NCBI GenBank assembly: GCA_007644065.1 | Contig: VJWN01000010.1 | Coordinates: 186,001 to 250,000 of the forward strand | Source of the DNA: Margaritispora aquatica | Lineage: Eukaryota; Ascomycota; Leotiomycetes; Helotiales; Discinellaceae | Direction: 5' to 3' | DNA length: 64,000 nucleotides | Part shown: positions 59,201 to 64,000 of the stretch, piece by piece | How the letters are laid out: each line of letters begins with the position of its first letter | How positions within the stretch are numbered: the stretch's first letter is position 1 | The notes under the pieces: model-generated | Told to the model about the DNA's origin: nothing | The model's input: the letters and a program-made list of their open reading frames with translations, nothing else | Database searches by the model: none | Position numbers and translations under genes: made by a program

Positions 59201-61908
59201 CAGCTGAGCCAAAAGTGAAATCGGTCAAGTTCGCAGACGAGCAGTATCCAAGGGGGGAAGGACGATTAGTACCTGCACCCGTGGCTCAGGCAGAAGATCT
59301 CGATATGATGGAGGTTGATAGTCATGAGAATCAAAATCAATCTGAGCCATCTGAACAAAGATTGAACTTCGTTGCTCACGGTGCAAAACGCCATATAGAT
59401 GCAATGGGACTATCTACTGCGCCGCTTTTAGAGGAGCCAGGACAAGCCAAGCGTAACAAGATGAACATAGAAGATTATAAGCGTAGAAAGTTAGCAGAGA
59501 CGCTTGGTGTGAGAGGAAAGCAGGTCATTTTTGGGAGCCTCGAAACCAAATCACTGATGCTCGACTTTAGTGGTATCGAGGCAGGAAAACCATCTGGGTG
59601 GAGAGAATCATGGGAGAAGACTCAGAAGCTTACTTTTACTCAGATCTGCATGGCACAGGACTTCAAGTCGCAACAAGGTTTTTTCAATCGACGTAGATTA
59701 GAAGAAACACCCGGAAGCTTGATCGCTGGAGATGCAAACGACACAACAACAATCAAGGCGTTGAGCTCTGCAGCAGAAGAGCTTGGCATCAGATCAGCTG
59801 GCTTGATAGCAACAATCGATAATGCTGCTTACCAGATCGGCATATTGATATATCCGGCCAGGAAGGAGGAGTGGAGTTTCTTAGAGAGGATGTCTGACGT
59901 CCCTAGAGATGTCTGCTTGCGGTATTTCATTTTTCAATGTGACACAGAGACATCAAAGTTGCTCAACGATGACAGTTCTGCTCTCTCTATTGCTAAGCCT
60001 TATCGAATGTCTATGGTCGAGAGATTATGTGGCCTTCAACTAGGAACCTTACTGCCAGCACGGTATAAAGTTCATGATGCATACCACTTCTTTCTTCTAT
60101 TCCCTGACACAGCAAGAGAGAGCGAGGACTTTATTACGGCATGGATCAAGTCTATCAATCCTAAAAACAAGGTCCATACCAGTCGCAATCACGGCGAATG
60201 GAATCTCTTCGCCGGTCCCACCGTGAAACTTGGAGTTGCTCTCGTTCACGAATCAGCTGCAATTAATTTGGTACAAATGCCGTTGCTATATCGTGTGGTA
60301 AACGACTCCGGAAAAACTGTTTCTTTTTGGTGCATTTCTGACTCAAATACTCCGTACTCGTTGTATCCATCACGAGGCTCAACGAGAAGCTTGGAGAGTG
60401 GCAAGATTGTTACCACAAGGCTCTTTCCACGTGGGTGCGCATTCTTTGTTACTCCAAGCTTTCTCGTGGCCGAACCCCAGAAAGCATTCGATCTACTATC
60501 ATGGTTCTTAGTAGGATCGAACGGAAGGCCGGCTAAATATCTACACACCACTCCGAGATCTTGGAAGCTGGTGTGCTGCTATAAGCTTTCTGACTACCTT
60601 CTCGATGTTGCGCTTGGCAAAGCCAAGGAAAAGGAAGAATTTGAGGCTGCAAATCAGGACAAGCCTACAAAAGACCGGATGCTGAAGGAACGAGGTCTGA
60701 GTTACGATCACTGTGAGCTTAGATTCAAGCTTCATGCAATACTTGTAAAGCTTGACAATCAAGGTCTTTTGGAAGTAGCCTCTGAAGACGGATTCGAGTC
60801 TGACACAAGCGACGAGGTTGAGCGACCTTTTGTGTACGCTGACAACTTTATCGATCCTGACGATGAGGTGGCTCTGGTGAAGTGGTACGCTGGCTGGGCG
60901 GTTCGAAAACTTGACATGTTCAAGAAATTCCTCGTCGTCGGCACTGATGCAAAAAGTGCCTTACGAGCCACACGAGTGATAGAAGTACCTGTCAAGCTAC
61001 CAGTCACAAAAAGTGTGTTTAATTTCAGCATGTTGAAGAACACCAAGGAGAGTTCAAATATGTCTCAGGGGGAGAAGGCTCGCTTAGGAAGTAATCAGCA
61101 TGATACTGTTCAACCTGCGATGATATCTCAAGCACCACGGCCGCACTTAAACAATGACACTCCCATGGAAAACGGCATCGAGGACCACCAGATTCTAGCC
61201 AAAGAAATCGTCACTTTCATCCAGAAGACAGGGGCCAGCATCGACGATGCCAAGAAATTTCTCGAGCGCGCACGAAACGACGTCATCCACGCAGTGCACT
61301 TATACAATCTTGACATGGAAGTCGACGATATGATATCTCGCGAAAGCATGCCTCAAGAATCGAGCGTTCCTAGACCTGCCACTAACAACCTGCCCAAGCA
61401 TGATAGTGTGGATGAGTGGGAGAGGCCACCTTCTGTGGGTTCGAATGAGAAGATGAGAGAGAGCAATCAACGCTTTGTACCCCGCACTGTACGTCCTGCT
61501 GATAGCAGTGTCCACAACTCAACCTCTGTTCAGCCTGAACACGCATCCACGGATGATAATACACAATACCAGCATTCTAAGTCAAGACCAGACTTGGCTT
61601 CAAACAGTCAGCGTGGGAGTTTTGCCATGGACGTTGATAACTCAAGTGCAAGAGACCCGAAAGGAAAGGGGAGATGGGAGGAGAAAACTAGTGAAGTTGA
61701 GGCAGATGTCCAGGCAGAGACACAGCTGAAAACGGAATTAGCAATGGAGACGAAGGTGATTACCTACCCAGCCACGACGGAGTGGGTTCAGAAGCTCGCG
61801 AAGGAGAGGGGCTATGCTTGGGAGCATCTCTTCATTGGGTCGTATGAGAAGGTGTTTGTTCAGCTTGGAATTACGAAGGCGCCTCCGAACGAGGGGAGTG
61901 GGAGGTAA
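56210..61908 (+). CDS. Chromodomain protein with six CCCH zinc fingers and a UBA-like domain
   Basis: Four exons (56210-56908, 56980-57418, 57548-57741, 57835-61908) give 1,801 aa; all junctions restore frame. The chromodomain is at 29-80 with aromatic cage Phe30, Trp51, Tyr54 (LLLWENYPEEKSTWEP), so it should read methyl-lysine on histone tails. A basic, RG-containing linker follows. Six CCCH fingers lie at about 452-477, 499-524, 577-603, 701-720, 783-803 and 822-842. The first three have C-x14-C spacing; the last three are of common type. Residues ~620-1480 include a large folded region with ILIYPARKEEW, LFPRGCAFFVTPSFL and AFDLLSWFLVG. A UBA-like three-helix module is near 1560-1605 (TGASIDDAKKFLERA). 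Likely nuclear and RNA- or chromatin-associated; a Chp1-like silencing role is only a hypothesis. AGGTAAGT at the stop codon resembles a donor, so an extra 3' exon is possible. Confidence 0.85.
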
Positions 61909-62665
61909 GTGCGTTGGTGAGGACGGGGTTTGGGGAGGCAAGGGGTGTGAGCGAGTGGTTAGTGGTGAGATGAGAGATATATGGGGCTGTTTAATTTCTG
62001 TAAGATTATTGCGTTTCTTGTATGTACATACATACTCACCGGTCCCGAAGGTGATGGCAACGGTGTTCGGGTCGGTGTTAGCGATAAGGGAGGCATTGTC
62101 TACATTGAATCTTGGGGCACTTGGTTGGAGTACTTGGTTGATAGGTAATCAACGACTACCTAGCTACCTAACTACAGAATAGTGGCTAGTACATAATGCG
62201 ACTGAGATTGTAATTATCTCATGTTGAACATGAAAGTGCGTCGTGTGGTATAGTGTGTGCATGTTTGCCGTGGTTTTGTATCACTTTCTATGCATGGCTT
62301 CATATGTTCAGATTCTCAAGGTGTAGAGTGAGATAGTTAGGCAAAGAGACACTGTGGTGAAACGGCATGGGAAACAACGCTCGCTATATTTCATTTCGCT
62401 TCGCAGACTACCAAGCCGAAGAACAACACACGCTAACTCCTCCCCTTCCCCATCATATTCACCCATATATCAACGCCAAAATCAAGCGTAGCAAAGAGAC
62501 GCAAACGCAAACGCACCGCACTGCTCAATGCTGACGATCAGTCGAGCACAAAAACTATATACCCCTACCTGCTCCAAAGTTAAGCTCCCCATATGCTTCC
62601 ACAACCATTGTCTACCGTATCTATCCTAGCCATAGGATAGAGTTCACCTGCGCTGGGAGGAAAAG
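61909..62665. other. Convergent intergenic region
   Basis: 3' flanks of the chromodomain and prenyltransferase genes. TACCT/AGGTA words at 62143-62175 (ACTACCTAGCTACCTAACTAC). No gene recognised. Confidence 0.5.
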
Positions 62666-64000
62666 CTAGGAAGCGTATAGATAATTTGCCTTCTTTGGCC
62701 CGTCGAAACTTTCCACGCCTGCTTTTAGTCTGCTGAAACGCTCCACATCCACCTTCTTCCCCTTCGGATCACCCTCGCCATCAGTGACAGACACTCTATC
62801 TTGCAGTGTCTTGTATATCATAGGTTGGAGATACAGCGTTACCGCGACTTTGCCGCCTTTCTTCACCGCTAGGGACATGAAGGAGTGGCAGCCTGCTTCG
62901 AGAGTGTGGTTCCTGTGTGGGCTGTGAATGGAATTAGACATTGGTAAGGCATAGTCACGTACTACGAACAGTGGTTTGATCTCGTGCGGTAGAGGAAGCT
63001 AGACAGTTTTCGAGTGCCATCTTGTGACTTAAATTAAGAGTCGAGTAGTAAAAAGGAGAAAAGGAAGAGGTTAGAAAGGAAAAAAATAAGGCAAGACTCA
63101 CAAAATCTCGCCAAAATCCTCCCCATAACTCCCACATACTTCGCCAAAACCCCTCTTTCCAAACCACCCTTGCAACGCAACCGCGATCTCTTGGTCACTT
63201 TTACTACCAAACCTTGCAGGCTGGAGATACAGTTTCGGCGTCGGCAGTTTCGCGCCTGGCTTGATCTCTAATCCAAGACAAATCGACTGCGGTTTGCCAA
63301 GTCTACTGAGCAGTTCCTTGCTTTCGCGCTCATCTCTTGCAACTTCAGATTCTGTCTCACTTGCTGAGACTGATGCTGGTGAGAAGAGCAAATCGTATAA
63401 TTCCTCGATGCAACGCAGCCCGATATCGATTTCCTCCCCCGTCAGCTGACCCCGCTGCGTCCACATCTCTTTCAGGGCGCGAAGACTGGTGTGCGAATGA
63501 TACGTGTAGACTTTCACTCTCGTCTGCGCGACATCTACACAGTCCCAGCCTAGCATGTGCACTTTCTGCATTTGCTCTTCTTCTAGATCAGCATTGTACT
63601 TCTCAATCACGGAGTACGCCTCTCGCAGTCCACCATTGAAGAGGTCGTTGTCCCACGTGGAAATGATTGCGTTTGCTCGCTCGTGGGAGAGTGCACGTGC
63701 GCCTCCTGTGGCGGGACGGAGGTAGATCTTGTAGAGCAGCTGGCCGGAGCGCAGCATGTCGATGCCGGAGGCGAACCAGGGCGCGTGTGCATCTTCTGAA
63801 GAAAGGGTGATGGATGATAAAGTGGCGAGAGCGGAGTCTAGGGGGTCTGTTTTGGAGTCTGCTAGTGTCAGGTAGCTGAGTCTGGCGAGAGAAAGGATGA
63901 AGGCTTTTGGTTGGGAGCCCGTGTCGAAGGACACGCGGATGATGGAGTCGGATGCTGAGGTTGGGGATTCAACCAGATTCCATTGCATGTCGTACGGAGT
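62666..64000 (-). CDS. DMATS-type aromatic prenyltransferase, 5' end cut by the window
   Basis: ABBA-fold prenyltransferase that transfers a dimethylallyl (or longer) group to an indole or other aromatic substrate in secondary metabolism. Visible exons 64000-63102 and 62921-62666 give the last 384 aa. The 180-nt intron joins GEDFGEI to FPHRNHTLEAG. The diphosphate-shielding Lys/Tyr strands are present: YKIYLRP, RVKVYTYHS, PKLYLQPARFG and VAVTLYLQPMIY. The frame stays open through ATG 63988 to the edge (TPYDMQW), so that ATG is internal and about 60-80 N-terminal residues, including the usual catalytic Glu, lie outside. Family length is 400-460 aa. Related biosynthetic genes may follow beyond the right edge. 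The substrate cannot be read from this. Confidence 0.88.

Noticed and set aside
62955..63096. Separate internal exon of the prenyltransferase (HKMALENCLASST)
   Set aside because: Including it needs a 37-nt intron with a weak donor; one 180-nt intron gives the family-like join GEDFGEI-FPHRNHTLEAG.

Overview
The window is nuclear DNA of a filamentous ascomycete (Pezizomycotina). Most genes carry short 42-120 nt introns with fungal donors (GTAAGT, GTATGT), CTAAC/CTGAC-like branch sites and NAG acceptors. Gene content is typical of moulds: a rhamnogalacturonan acetylesterase, a tannase-family esterase, a DMATS-type prenyltransferase, Ufd1, Rvb2, SF3B2/Cus1, Brx1, a Rab11/Ypt31 GTPase and Pmp3. 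A Leotiomycetes-like fungus is my guess from the overall look; the sequence alone does not prove the class. I see no transposon, CRISPR array, rRNA or telomere.

Layout. 0-6 kb: a secreted rhamnogalacturonan acetylesterase (-) and a long three-part gene (-) ending in a 2-oxoglutarate/Fe(II)-oxygenase-like core with an odd metal-site region. 6-8 kb: two intron-containing tRNA genes, Ile(AAU) and Tyr(GUA), both (-). 8-14 kb: UFD1 (-) head to head with a LIN1/CD2BP2-like GYF gene (+), then RVB2 (-). 15-19 kb: a 1,121-aa RS-tailed coiled-coil protein (+). 19-21 kb: a convergent intergenic region packed with simple repeats. 21-27 kb: a multi-spanning membrane protein, a 655-aa RSP-octapeptide repeat protein and a small Cys protein (all -). 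28-33 kb: SF3B2 (-) head to head with a SLY41-like transporter (+). 34-38 kb: a Cys-rich acidic protein, a 131-aa protein made of two copies of one module, and a tannase (all -). 40-44 kb: a WW/Gln-Pro-rich protein (-) and PMP3 (+). 43.8-51.8 kb: gene-poor, with one F-box gene. 51.8-56 kb: BRX1 (-), a conserved fungal protein (+) and RAB11/YPT31 (-). 56-62 kb: an 1,801-aa protein (+) joining a chromodomain, six CCCH zinc fingers and a UBA-like helical module. 62.7 kb to the edge: the 3' part of a DMATS-type prenyltransferase (-), cut by the window end.

Functional threads. RNA and chromatin genes are frequent: splicing (LIN1, SF3B2, two RS-rich proteins), ribosome assembly (BRX1), chromatin remodelling (RVB2) and the chromodomain-CCCH protein. 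Proteostasis and traffic are represented by UFD1, an F-box protein, RAB11 and a SLY41-like transporter. Plant-material degradation is represented by the acetylesterase and tannase, and secondary metabolism by the prenyltransferase at the right edge. Seven genes have a first coding exon of 59 nt or less, in one case only the ATG.

The best candidate for something undescribed is the chromodomain-CCCH-UBA-like protein. The second is the oxygenase-like protein whose expected HxD metal motif reads FKE. Exon coordinates were derived by hand from splice signals and reading frame; no search was run, and family assignments rest on recognised motifs.
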